Positions 52,923 through 61,629 of a stretch of DNA of 64,000 nucleotides are shown here, piece after piece. The notes under the pieces are model-generated. The model saw only the letters and a program-made list of their open reading frames with translations, ran no database searches and was not told the origin of the DNA. A program made the position numbers and the translations under genes. How positions within the stretch are numbered: the first letter of the stretch is position 1; each line of letters begins with the position of its first letter. This stretch comes from Bradyrhizobium canariense (GTDB lineage: Bacteria > Pseudomonadota > Alphaproteobacteria > Rhizobiales > Xanthobacteraceae), in the NCBI RefSeq assembly GCF_900105125.1, contig NZ_LT629750.1, positions 4,801,001 to 4,865,000 on the forward strand. The letters are read 5' to 3'.

Positions 52923-53315
52923 ATGTATGATTTCACCGCACTCGTCACCTGCCTGTCGATCCTGCTCTACCTCTTCACCAGCATTCAGGTGTCGCGAGCG
53001 CGCATGGCCTACGGCGTCAAATTGCCGGCGATATCCGGCCATCCGGACTTCGAGCGGGTGTTTCGCGTGCAGATGAACACGCTGGAATGGATGCCGATCT
53101 TTCTGCCGTCGCTCTGGCTGTTTGCGATCTATATCGGCGATGCCAGCGCCGCAGCGCTTGGCCTGGTCTGGATCGTGGGCCGCATTCTCTACATGGTCGG
53201 CTATATGCGAGCGGTCGAAAAACGCGGGCCGGGCTTTGCCATTCAGGCACTCGCCTGCATCGTCCTCTGGCTGGGTTCGCTCGGCGCCATCATCTGGCGG
53301 CTTGTACACGCGTGA
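52923..53315 (+). CDS. MAPEG-family membrane protein
   Basis: A 130-residue protein with four membrane helices and the MAPEG pattern: SRARMAYGVKLPAISGHPDFERVFRVQMNTLEWMPIFLPSLWLFAIYIGD. The FxRxxxNxxE-like segment (RVQMNTLEW) is the glutathione-binding signature. Role could be glutathione transferase or peroxidase; substrate unknown. It is 33 bp after the CrtC-like gene. The 242 bp after it hold no gene I can support. Confidence 0.92.
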   Translation: MYDFTALVTCLSILLYLFTSIQVSRARMAYGVKLPAISGHPDFERVFRVQMNTLEWMPIFLPSLWLFAIYIGDASAAALGLVWIVGRILYMVGYMRAVEKRGPGFAIQALACIVLWLGSLGAIIWRLVHA

Positions 53316-53557
53316 AGACTGGCACGGATCCTCATGGATACGGACTCATGAACAAAGCCTGATCGAAGTCAGCTTTGGGCGCCATCGTTGACCCAAGGCC
53401 GACATCGCGTCAGGCCCGAACCGTCCCCAAAAAGGGCGGTATTGGCGTTATAGCTGCGGCTGATTGTGATCCGGACAATTAACCGCCCGCTGTCTTTACC
53501 TGCTTTGACGGTATAGCGGCTGTTGAGTTTCAATGCATCGTCAGCCATCTTATCGAT

Positions 53558-55228
53558 ATGACATTGATCCCGATACTTGCGGCAGCGATCGGCATCATTT
53601 GGATCGCAGAGCGCAGCGTTGAGCACCTTGCACTGGCCATTGCCGCGCTGTGCTTCAGTGCTGCGTTATTGCTGTTCGTGCTCGGCGATTTCGAACGAGC
53701 TATTTTATTGTCGTCGATTCTGGCATTGGCAATTTTCGGAGCATCAAGCGTCAAGTACAAACATAGCGGGCGGAAGCTGATCGTCGCGGATCTGCCGCTG
53801 GCGTTTGCGGGAACAGTCCCGTTCTTTTTCGTACAGTATCCGCTTGCGGTATTCACTGTTGTCGCTGGAAGCCTCGCACTCATTGTTGCCGCCGTTGCAG
53901 CTCTCTACCTGCCGGGGCCGCCGGTTTCCCAAGAACTTCAAATTATCTTTTTCGGCATTACCCTTGCCAGTCTGATCGCCGCATACCGGGCAAGCGGCGG
54001 AGCCATTACGTTCCAGCAGATCGCGGCGCAGCGGCGATGCTTCTTTTCAAGCTTCATGGCCTCCCTTCTCGATCCGCTCTCCTGGCGGCAGTTCGGCGGC
54101 CTGGCGCTGAGCGATATCGCCAGCGACCCGCTGCCGCTGATAGCGGCCATTCCGGCACGCAGCTTCGATTATCCCGACATTATCGTCATCCAGCATGAAT
54201 CGATCTTCGACCCGCGCGTGTACGGGCTTCCGGTTGAGCCGGTTGTCGAGGCGTTTCTGTCTCCGAAACACGCGCTCTATGGAAGCCTTAACGTCGATAT
54301 TTTTGGCGGCGGATCATGGCAATCCGAATTCAGCCTGCTGACCGGCCTTTCCAGCGCGAGCTTCGGGTCAAATGCCTATTTCCTGTTTAAGCGAGGTGCC
54401 GGCCGATTCCATAACAGCCTTCCCCATTCGCTGACGGCGCTTGGATACAAGACGACGCTCGCATCCAGCTGCCGCCGCAACTTTCTCAACTATGATGAGT
54501 TTTACCGTTCGATCGGTATCAGCGAACGTATTTTTACCGATGATTTTCCGTTGCCGTTCGACATCGCTCGATTTGAAACGACCAATTCCGACGCCTTGTT
54601 TCTGGATGCCGCAATCGACGCCCATGCAAAAGGGATCGCGGAGGACGCAACACCCCGGTTTCTATATGCGCTGACCAACTTCAATCATGGCCCGCACAAC
54701 CGAAAGCTGGCCGCATCCGGATGCTTCGAGCGCGAGCGGGCCTTTGCCGCCACAAGCCTTCCCGATCCCTATTATGCGGAGTATTACGCGCGCCTTGTGG
54801 AAACTGCCGAGACCTGGAAAAGACTCAAGTCCGAACTCTCAACCCGTTTTCCCAAACGTCCAGCGCTGATCGTCCACTACGGAGATCATCAACCCGTGAT
54901 GACGCGGCGGATCGAGGCAAAACTCAAGCTGCCGGCAGATGCCAAGCGCCAGTTCCGCACCTTCTATGCCATCGAAACCTTGAATTTCGACTTAGGCCGG
55001 CTTGCTTCCGGACGAGGCAGGGATCTTGATGTTGCCTTTCTTGGGACCGTCGCTTTGCAGCGGGCAGGTTTGCCGCTCGACGAGATTTTTGCCACGCGCG
55101 CGACCCTTCTCGAGCAGTGTGGTGAATCCTACTTCGCGTCCTCGTCGGAACGAAAGCGCCGCTTCCACCGCACGCTCGTCGAACGAGGCGTGATCGATGT
55201 GGCGCCAGCCGTGCGGTATCAATATTAA
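53558..55228 (+). CDS. LTA-synthase-like membrane phosphoglycerol/phosphoethanolamine transferase-type protein
   Basis: A 556-residue protein with about five N-terminal membrane helices (to about residue 160) and a C-terminal alkaline-phosphatase/sulfatase-fold domain (about 205-520). Metal-site landmarks are DIIVIQHESIFDPRVYG, GGSWQSEFSLLTGLSS (with the position of the catalytic Thr/Ser at GSWQ... not the usual T), and LIVHYGDHQPVMTR. The YGDHQP motif is typical of LTA-synthase-family proteins. In a Gram-negative cell it could modify periplasmic glucans or lipids; exact activity is uncertain. The ribosome site at the start is weak. Confidence 0.85.
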   Translation: MTLIPILAAAIGIIWIAERSVEHLALAIAALCFSAALLLFVLGDFERAILLSSILALAIFGASSVKYKHSGRKLIVADLPLAFAGTVPFFFVQYPLAVFTVVAGSLALIVAAVAALYLPGPPVSQELQIIFFGITLASLIAAYRASGGAITFQQIAAQRRCFFSSFMASLLDPLSWRQFGGLALSDIASDPLPLIAAIPARSFDYPDIIVIQHESIFDPRVYGLPVEPVVEAFLSPKHALYGSLNVDIFGGGSWQSEFSLLTGLSSASFGSNAYFLFKRGAGRFHNSLPHSLTALGYKTTLASSCRRNFLNYDEFYRSIGISERIFTDDFPLPFDIARFETTNSDALFLDAAIDAHAKGIAEDATPRFLYALTNFNHGPHNRKLAASGCFERERAFAATSLPDPYYAEYYARLVETAETWKRLKSELSTRFPKRPALIVHYGDHQPVMTRRIEAKLKLPADAKRQFRTFYAIETLNFDLGRLASGRGRDLDVAFLGTVALQRAGLPLDEIFATRATLLEQCGESYFASSSERKRRFHRTLVERGVIDVAPAVRYQY

Positions 55229-55300
55229 ACACGCACGGACGTTACGGCCGGCAATGCCAGCCGGTGCGACACGTTGCGCCCGGGACAGGGTAGCTTGCGG

Positions 55301-56494
55301 TCACTTCGTCAGTGGGCAGCCGCTGTTCTTGGCGGAAGGGAACGCCTGGTCGCCCGGCACGACGGCGAGCTGCTTGTAATAGTCCCACGGCTTCCTCGAT
55401 TCCGACGGCTTCTTGACCTCGAACAGATAGAGGTCATGCACCATGCGGCCGTTTTCGAGAACCTTGCCGCCTTGGGCAAAGGCGTCGTCGACCGGCAACT
55501 CCTTCAGTTTCTTGACCACCGCATCGGAGTCCTTGGTGCCTGCGGCCTTTACCGCCTTGAGATATTGCAGCGTCGCCGAATAGGTGCCGGCATGGATCAT
55601 GCTCGGCATCCGGCCGGTACGCTGCATGAAGCGTTCGCCAAAGGCGCGCGATCTGTCATCGCGATCCCAATAAAAACCTTCCGTCAGCACGAGGCCCTGC
55701 GCCGCCTGCAATCCGAGACCATGCACTTCCGACAGGGTCATCAAGAGGCCGGCAAGCTTCTGGCCACCATTGACGATGCCGAATTCCGCCGCCTGCTTGA
55801 TCGAGTTCGTCGTATCTAACCCGGCATTGGCAAGACCAACGATCTTGGCTTTCGAGCTTTGCGCCTGCAGCAGAAACGAGGAGAAGTCCGAAGAGTTCAG
55901 GGGAATGCGGACCGAGCCGAGCACCTTGCCGCCATTGGCCTGGACGATATCGCTGGTGTCCTTTTCAAGCGAATAACCGAAAGCATAATCGGCAGTCAGG
56001 AAAAACCAGCTATCGCCGCCGGCCTTGACCAGCGCACCGCCAGTGCCGACCGCGAGCGCGTGCGTATCGAAAGCCCAGTGGAAGCCGTACGGCGTGCAAG
56101 CGTCGCCGGTGATCCGCGAGGTCGCGGCGCCCACCACGATGTCGATCTTCTTTTTCTCCCTCGAAAGATCCTGGACCGCCAGCGCCACCGACGACGTCGT
56201 CAGCTCTGTGATCATGTCGACGCCTTCGACATCATACCAGCGCCGCGCGATGCTGGCGGCGAGGTCCGGCTTGTTCTGGTGGTCGGCCGTGACCATTTCG
56301 ATCTTCTGGCCGAGCACGCTGCCGCCGAAATCCTCGATCGCCATCCGAGCGGCCTCGACGGAATATTTGCCGCCGTAGTCTGCGTAGACCCCCGATTGAT
56401 CGTTCAGAATGCCGATCTTGACGCCCTGCGCCGAAGCCGGCGCGGCGATCAAAAGGCCACCCATGGCGGCAGCCGCCCACACTATCGATTTCAT
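55301..56494 (-). CDS. Branched-chain amino-acid-type ABC substrate-binding protein (LivJ family)
   Basis: A 397-residue periplasmic binding protein of the LivJ / family 4 type, Sec signal (SIVWAAAAMGGLLIAAPASAQ) then VKIGILNDQSGVYADYGGKYSVEAARMAIEDFGG and VVGAATSRITGDACTPYGFHWAFDTHALAVGTGGALV. The start at ATG 56494 has GGAGACAGGG directly upstream. No LivH/M/G/F genes adjoin it, so it is orphan in this window; relatives often bind aromatic acids or urea. Confidence 0.92.
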   Translation of the reverse strand: MKSIVWAAAAMGGLLIAAPASAQGVKIGILNDQSGVYADYGGKYSVEAARMAIEDFGGSVLGQKIEMVTADHQNKPDLAASIARRWYDVEGVDMITELTTSSVALAVQDLSREKKKIDIVVGAATSRITGDACTPYGFHWAFDTHALAVGTGGALVKAGGDSWFFLTADYAFGYSLEKDTSDIVQANGGKVLGSVRIPLNSSDFSSFLLQAQSSKAKIVGLANAGLDTTNSIKQAAEFGIVNGGQKLAGLLMTLSEVHGLGLQAAQGLVLTEGFYWDRDDRSRAFGERFMQRTGRMPSMIHAGTYSATLQYLKAVKAAGTKDSDAVVKKLKELPVDDAFAQGGKVLENGRMVHDLYLFEVKKPSESRKPWDYYKQLAVVPGDQAFPSAKNSGCPLTK

Positions 56495-56613
56495 CCCTGT
56501 CTCCACAGCGCTTCTGTTGCCCGCATGATTCTTATAACCCTGCAGCCACCCACCTATTTCCGACAAGCAGATCGCATCAAGGCGTCGAGAGCCTTGCTGC
56601 CGCCCCTACGATA

Positions 56614-59600
56614 TCAGACTGCAGTCGGCTTTTCACGGCGTGGCCGTGGATCGGCCAGGCCGCGGACCACCATGTAGAAGATCGGCGTGAAGATCAGCCC
56701 GAACAGCGTCACCCCGAGCATGCCGAAAAACACGGCGACACCGACCGCCTGCCGCATTTCAGACCCCGAGCCGGAAGAAATCACCAGCGGCAGCACGCCG
56801 AGGATGAACGCAAACGACGTCATCAGGATCGGCCGCAGCCGCAGCCGGCAGGCTTCGATGACGGCTTCCAGACGTTCCCGGCCTTCGGCCTCGATGTCGC
56901 GGGCGAACTCGACGATCAGGATCGCGTTCTTCGCCGCCAGCCCTACGAGAACCACGAACCCGATCTGGGTGAGGATGTTGACGTCCTGCCCCATGATCCG
57001 CACCCCGATGGTGGCTGCGAGCAGGCACATCGGCACGATCAGGATGACGGCAAACGGCAGGCTCCAGCTGCCATATTGCGCCGCCAGCACCAGGAACACG
57101 AACAGCACGCAGATCGGAAATACATAGAGACCCGCGTTTGCCCCCGTGACCTGCTGATAGGACAGGTCGGTCCACTCATAGGAGAAACCGCTGGGCAGCG
57201 TCTCTTCCGCCAACTGCTTCATCGTGTTGATCGCGGTTGTTGAGCTCGTTCCCGGCAGCGTGTCGCCCTGAAGTTCTGATGACGTGTAGAGGTTGTAACG
57301 GGCGACGCGATCCGGTCCTGCGATATCGCTGAAATTCACGACGCTGCCGAGCAGCACCATGTCGCCCGCGGCGTTGCGGGTGCGCAGGCGCGCGAGATCG
57401 GCAGTTTCCTTGCGGAACGGCAGATCCGCCTGCGCGGTGACGTGATAGGTGCGGCCGAGAATATTGAAGTCGTTGACATAGGCCGAGCCGAAATAAGTCT
57501 CGATCGCGTCCGTGACGTTCTGGATGGGAACACCGAGCTTTTGCGCCTTGATGCGGTCGATGTCGACGAACACCTGCGGCGTGTTCGCCGCGTAGGGAGA
57601 AAACACCGCAGTCAGCCCCGGCGCCTTGCGCGCTGCCGCCACCAGATCGTCGGTCACCTGCGCCAGCAGCTCGCTGCCGCGGCCCTGGCGATCCTCAATG
57701 CGCATCGTAAAGCCGCCGCCGGTGCCGATCCCGGGGACCGAGGGCGGCGGAATGACGATGATGAACGCGTCCTCCAGGCTGGCCAGCCGTTTTCGCAGTT
57801 CGGCTGTGATCGAGGTCGCCGTCAGGCCCTTCTTGGCGCGCGCTTCCGGCTCGTCGAACACTGGAAACAGCGCCGCAGCATTGCTGGCCTGGGTACGGGT
57901 GGCGCCGGACAGACCGGCGAACGACGGCACGCGCACGATGCCCGGGGTGCCCAGTGCGATTTCCTCGATCTTGCGAACGACTTCGGTGGTCCGCGTAAGC
58001 GAAGCGGCGCCGGGTAATTGCACGGCAACGATGACGTAGCCCCGATCCTGCGCGGGAATGAAGCCTTGCGGCGTGGTGACGATCAACCACCCCGCGCTGC
58101 CGATCAGCACCACATAGACCAGCAGCATCACGACCGAATGCCGGATCACAAAGCCCGCCACGCTCGCATAGCCATGCGACAGCCGATCAAAGCCGCGGTT
58201 GAAATAGCCGGTAAACCCCTCCCAGCCGCGCCCGATGAAATTCCAGGCTGCCGACGGCTTCTTTTCTTCATGCGGCTGCAGAATCAGCGAGGCCAATGCG
58301 GGAGAAAGCGTCAGCGAACAGAAGCAGGAGATCGCCGTTGCGACCGCGATGGTGATGGCGAATTGCTGAAAGAACTGTCCGGAGATGCCGCCGAGAAACG
58401 CGGTTGGCACGAATACCGCACAGAGCACGAGCGCGATCGAGACCAGCGCGCCGCCGACTTCCTCCATCGTCTTCAGCGCGGCATCACGCCGGCTCATGCC
58501 GTCACGAAGATGCCGCTCGACGTTTTCGACCACCACAATGGCGTCGTCGACCACGATGCCGACCGCGAGAACAAGACCGAACAAGGTCAGGTTGTTGATT
58601 CCAAATCCCAGCGCCGCCATCACCGCGAAGGTGCCGACCAGCGATACCGGAATCGCGACAATCGGGATGATGGCAGGTCGCCACCCCTGCAGGAACACCA
58701 GCACGACGATGACGACGAGCACCATCGCCTCATAGATCGTCTTGATCAGTTCGCTGATGGACTGGGCGATGAATTCCGTCGGGTTGTAGCCGATATTATA
58801 TTCAAGCCCGCGAGGGAAATTGGCCTTGAGCTTCGCCATCGTATCGGAAATGTTTTTTGCGGTGGCCAGCGCATTCGAGCCGGGCCGCTGGGTCACCAGC
58901 AGCGCGACCGCGGACTTCCGAAGCAGGAAACTGTTGGTGGAATAGTCCAGCGCGCCCAATTCGATCCGGGCCACGTCACGCAGCCGCACCGTGCGTCCGT
59001 CAGATCCGGCCTTGATGACGATGTCCTCGAACTGTTGCGGGTCTTTCAACCGCCCCGTAAAAGTCAGATTCGGCTGGAACGCCCGGTCGACGATCGGGGG
59101 CGCCCCCAATTGGCCACCGGTGATCTGCAGATTCTGGGCACGGATCGCCGCCAGCACGTCGCCCGCTGTCAGACCCAGGTTGGCGATCCGGTCCGGATCG
59201 AGCCACAGGCGCATCGAGTAATCGCGCGCGCCAAAAATCTGGATGTCGCCGATTCCGTCCAGCCGCAGTAATTGGTCGCGGACCTGCAACAACGCGTAGT
59301 TGCTGATGTAGAGCTGGTCGAACGTGTCGTCCGGCGACAGCATGAACACGACCAGCAATATGTCAGGACTGTTCTTCTCCGTGACGACGCCGTTGCGCTG
59401 GACCTCCTCCGGCAACTGAGGCTGCGCGATCGCAACCCGGTTCTGAACCAGCACCTGGGCCTTGTCGAGATCGGTACCCAGCTTGAACGTGACGGTGATG
59501 GTAAGCTGACCGTTCGAGGTCGCCTGGCTGTACATATACAGCATGTCTTCGACACCGTTGATCTGCTGCTCGATCGGCGCAGCGACAGTGTCGGAAACGG

Positions 59601-59772
59601 TTTGCGCGGAAGCGCCGGGATATTGCGTCGTCACCACGACAGTCGGAGGAACCACCTGCGGATACTCCGCGACCGGCAGCGTGGTGTAGGCAATGGCGCC
59701 GACGATCACCAGCACGATGGACAGCACCATCGCGAGGATCGGCCGGTTGATGGAAAGCTGACCGAGATTCAT
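56614..59772 (-). CDS. RND-family efflux pump, inner-membrane component (HAE1, AcrB/MexF-like)
   Basis: A 1052-residue RND pump: N-terminal helix (INRPILAMVLSIVLVIVGAIAYTTLP), two large periplasmic loops, and the proton-relay aspartates in GIVVDDAIVVVEN (about residue 405). Further landmarks are GNGLTI-like NGQLTITVTF, GARDYSMRLWLDPDRIANLGLT, and the C-terminal GVTLFGLIFTPIFYMVV. It exports drugs or other toxic amphiphiles with the periplasmic partner encoded just upstream (4-bp overlap) and an outer-membrane channel not seen here. No local repressor gene is seen. Confidence 0.96.
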   Translation of the reverse strand: MNLGQLSINRPILAMVLSIVLVIVGAIAYTTLPVAEYPQVVPPTVVVTTQYPGASAQTVSDTVAAPIEQQINGVEDMLYMYSQATSNGQLTITVTFKLGTDLDKAQVLVQNRVAIAQPQLPEEVQRNGVVTEKNSPDILLVVFMLSPDDTFDQLYISNYALLQVRDQLLRLDGIGDIQIFGARDYSMRLWLDPDRIANLGLTAGDVLAAIRAQNLQITGGQLGAPPIVDRAFQPNLTFTGRLKDPQQFEDIVIKAGSDGRTVRLRDVARIELGALDYSTNSFLLRKSAVALLVTQRPGSNALATAKNISDTMAKLKANFPRGLEYNIGYNPTEFIAQSISELIKTIYEAMVLVVIVVLVFLQGWRPAIIPIVAIPVSLVGTFAVMAALGFGINNLTLFGLVLAVGIVVDDAIVVVENVERHLRDGMSRRDAALKTMEEVGGALVSIALVLCAVFVPTAFLGGISGQFFQQFAITIAVATAISCFCSLTLSPALASLILQPHEEKKPSAAWNFIGRGWEGFTGYFNRGFDRLSHGYASVAGFVIRHSVVMLLVYVVLIGSAGWLIVTTPQGFIPAQDRGYVIVAVQLPGAASLTRTTEVVRKIEEIALGTPGIVRVPSFAGLSGATRTQASNAAALFPVFDEPEARAKKGLTATSITAELRKRLASLEDAFIIVIPPPSVPGIGTGGGFTMRIEDRQGRGSELLAQVTDDLVAAARKAPGLTAVFSPYAANTPQVFVDIDRIKAQKLGVPIQNVTDAIETYFGSAYVNDFNILGRTYHVTAQADLPFRKETADLARLRTRNAAGDMVLLGSVVNFSDIAGPDRVARYNLYTSSELQGDTLPGTSSTTAINTMKQLAEETLPSGFSYEWTDLSYQQVTGANAGLYVFPICVLFVFLVLAAQYGSWSLPFAVILIVPMCLLAATIGVRIMGQDVNILTQIGFVVLVGLAAKNAILIVEFARDIEAEGRERLEAVIEACRLRLRPILMTSFAFILGVLPLVISSGSGSEMRQAVGVAVFFGMLGVTLFGLIFTPIFYMVVRGLADPRPRREKPTAV

Positions 59773-60977
59773 GTCTTGCTGCCGGCAGGAGCGGCCTGGG
59801 CGGCGTGCGGGCTCACTTTCGCCCCGACGCGGGCGCGCTGGATGCCATCGACGATCACGCGATCGTCCGGCTTCAGGCCTTCGCGAATGACGCGCAGGCC
59901 GTCATCGAGCGGACCGAGCGTCACGGCGCGAGCCTCGACGGTGTCGTCGTCCTTCACCACGAAGACGATCTTGCGCGATTGATCGGTCGCAACAGCGGAA
60001 TCCGGCAGCAGCAGCGCCTCATAGGGCGAGCTTCCGATCAGCCGCACCCGGCCGAACTGCCCGGGCAAAATGGAGAGGTCCTTGTTCGGGATCACCGCCC
60101 GCCCGCGCAGCGTGCCGGTGCTGAGATCCAGCCGGTTGTCGAGGAAATCCACCTTGCCATCATGCGACGGTTTGGTTTCGCCCACCAGCGTCACCTGAAC
60201 GGGGTTTGGCGTTTCGCGCGAACTCGGCCGCTTGCCTGCAAAATAAAGCCGGTTGTTTCTGACATAGGTGGCTTCGTCCATGTCGAAATACACATAGATC
60301 GGGTCGAGCGAGACGATCGAGGTCAGCAGCGTCGAGCCGCTGTCGCTGCCTTGCACCAGATTGCCGACGCTGACGAGATGGCGGCTGACCCTGCCGCTGA
60401 TCGGGGCCAGCACATGACTGAATTCGATGTTGAGCTGGGCCGCCTTCAGCGCGCCTTCGGCGACGGTCTCGGCGGCGTGCGCCGCCTGCAAGGCTTGCCG
60501 GCGCTGGTCGACGACCTGTTCGGAGACCGCACTGGTCTCGACCAGGGTCAGGCCACGATCGAGGTCGCGCTTGGCGAGTTCCGCCTTCGCCCGCGCGTCC
60601 GCAAGCTGGCCGTCTGCCTGGGTCGCCACTGCCTCGAACGGACGCGGGTCGATGATGTAGAGCAGGTCGCCGGCACGAACCATGTCGCCGTCCTTGAACT
60701 CGACATTGGTGACAAAGCCGCCGACCCGGGCGCGGACCTGCACCTCTTCCACAGCCTCGAACCGGCCGGTGAATTCATCCCAATCCGTGACGGTGCGCTT
60801 GGTAGGCACCGCGACGGTGACCGGTGGCGCTGCGGCCGCCGCCTGCGGCGCGGGCTTGTCACCGCAGCCGGACAAGGCGACGGCCAAGAGAACAGCCAAC
60901 GATACCAGGCCGCCGCGTGAATGGAGCTTAAAGATTATTGTTTGAGCTGACTTCTCCCATTTCACGGCCGCGAGCAT
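59769..60977 (-). CDS. RND efflux periplasmic adaptor lipoprotein (HlyD/MFP family)
   Basis: A 402-residue adaptor: signal peptide with lipobox LSGC (Cys38), barrel-sandwich halves (EVQVRARVGGFVTNVEFKDGDMVRAGDLLYIIDPRPF and LNIEFSHVLAPISGRVSRHLVSVGNLV), an alpha hairpin between them, and a C-terminal beta domain. The start at ATG 60977 has AGAGGAGGCGCC directly upstream; an open frame continues 30 codons but is not needed. First gene of the efflux operon; both genes are divergent from the TonB receptor. Confidence 0.95.
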   Translation of the reverse strand: MLAAVKWEKSAQTIIFKLHSRGGLVSLAVLLAVALSGCGDKPAPQAAAAAPPVTVAVPTKRTVTDWDEFTGRFEAVEEVQVRARVGGFVTNVEFKDGDMVRAGDLLYIIDPRPFEAVATQADGQLADARAKAELAKRDLDRGLTLVETSAVSEQVVDQRRQALQAAHAAETVAEGALKAAQLNIEFSHVLAPISGRVSRHLVSVGNLVQGSDSGSTLLTSIVSLDPIYVYFDMDEATYVRNNRLYFAGKRPSSRETPNPVQVTLVGETKPSHDGKVDFLDNRLDLSTGTLRGRAVIPNKDLSILPGQFGRVRLIGSSPYEALLLPDSAVATDQSRKIVFVVKDDDTVEARAVTLGPLDDGLRVIREGLKPDDRVIVDGIQRARVGAKVSPHAAQAAPAGSKT

Positions 60978-61370
60978 GGCGCCTCCTCTGTACTCTTTGC
61001 CGCGATCAATCGAGGCGGCCGCTCGTCGCGGCTGGATCAAGATGAGAGCAGCGACCAGTCTGTTCAATAACGGGCCAGGATCAAGCGAAATATTTGTGCG
61101 TGCGAGCGCTGCGTTTCACGCTGTTTTTGCAATATGGCGAGCAAATCAATCTATCCGACATCAAGATCTGCCGGACTCATGGCGCCGATTGCCGGCCTGG
61201 CAGAACAAAGAGCTTCCGATCTCGCAAACATTTGGACCGGATGATTTCGCACCGATGATCGACGGCGGCGGAATCCCATCGCTCGCAAAATGAGATCGCA
61301 TGAGTGCGGAGGAATTCGCGCTCATGTTCTGGTCGTGGAGCCATCCGACCAAGATGACGTTGGCGCGATA

Positions 61371-61390
61371 CGCGCAAATCAATTTGCGCG
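61371..61390. promoter_or_regulatory. Perfect 9-bp inverted repeat (CGCGCAAAT-CA-ATTTGCGCG)
   Basis: CGCGCAAAT at 61371-61379 is the exact reverse complement of ATTTGCGCG at 61382-61390, with a 2-nt centre. The size and symmetry fit an operator for a dimeric regulator (for example of TetR or ArsR type) of the divergent efflux operon, but no regulator gene adjoins it. Confidence 0.5.
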
Positions 61391-61604
61391 AACATGTGGT
61401 CTGAACTCAAAAAGGTGACGCGACAGATCGACCGCAGCGCTTGCAGGCGGCGACGGAGTGCGATCGCGCTGATCGGCCGAATTCAACTCGGCCAGCCATT
61501 TTAGAAGCATTCAACGCACAACGGCGCTGCTGCGTCGGAATAGTGCGATCTCCACTGGGTATGTACGGGATACAGCGACATAACGTCGCTGCAGATTACT
61601 ATTA

Positions 61605-61616
61605 TTCTAATTCTAA
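61605..61616. promoter_or_regulatory. AT-rich TTCTAA direct repeat before the TonB receptor gene
   Basis: TTCTAA occurs twice in tandem (61605-61616) inside an unusually AT-rich stretch (about 61590-61618) that ends 13 bp before the GTG start. TTAGAA/TTCTAA half-sites occur in Irr-type iron-control elements of Bradyrhizobium, which makes iron control an attractive but unproven idea. Confidence 0.35.
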
Positions 61617-61629
61617 TGTGGGGCGTCAC

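Larger units (their letters stand above)
60978..61629. other. 652-bp divergent gap with palindromes
   Basis: The gap holds the promoters of the efflux operon (leftward) and the TonB receptor (rightward). An open frame at about 60976-61293 and a 35-codon frame at about 61299-61403 have no recognisable protein. GGCCGA at 61475-61480 pairs with TCGGCC at 61488-61493. A 20-nt near-palindrome lies at 61371-61390 and an AT-rich TTCTAA repeat at 61605-61616 (listed separately). Confidence 0.5.

Noticed and set aside
53369..53557. Minus-strand frame with 'KLNSRYTVKAG' text after the MAPEG gene
   Set aside because: The start context lacks a good ribosome site and the protein cannot be assigned; it could be a remnant of a gene but the support is too weak to call.
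58018..59271. 417-residue plus-strand frame inside the RND pump gene
   Set aside because: His/Arg/Asp-rich translation, antisense shadow of the RND gene.
60976..61293. 105-residue plus-strand frame between the efflux operon and the TonB receptor
   Set aside because: No ribosome site, no family pattern, and the 5' half overlaps the adaptor gene start; more likely non-coding control region.
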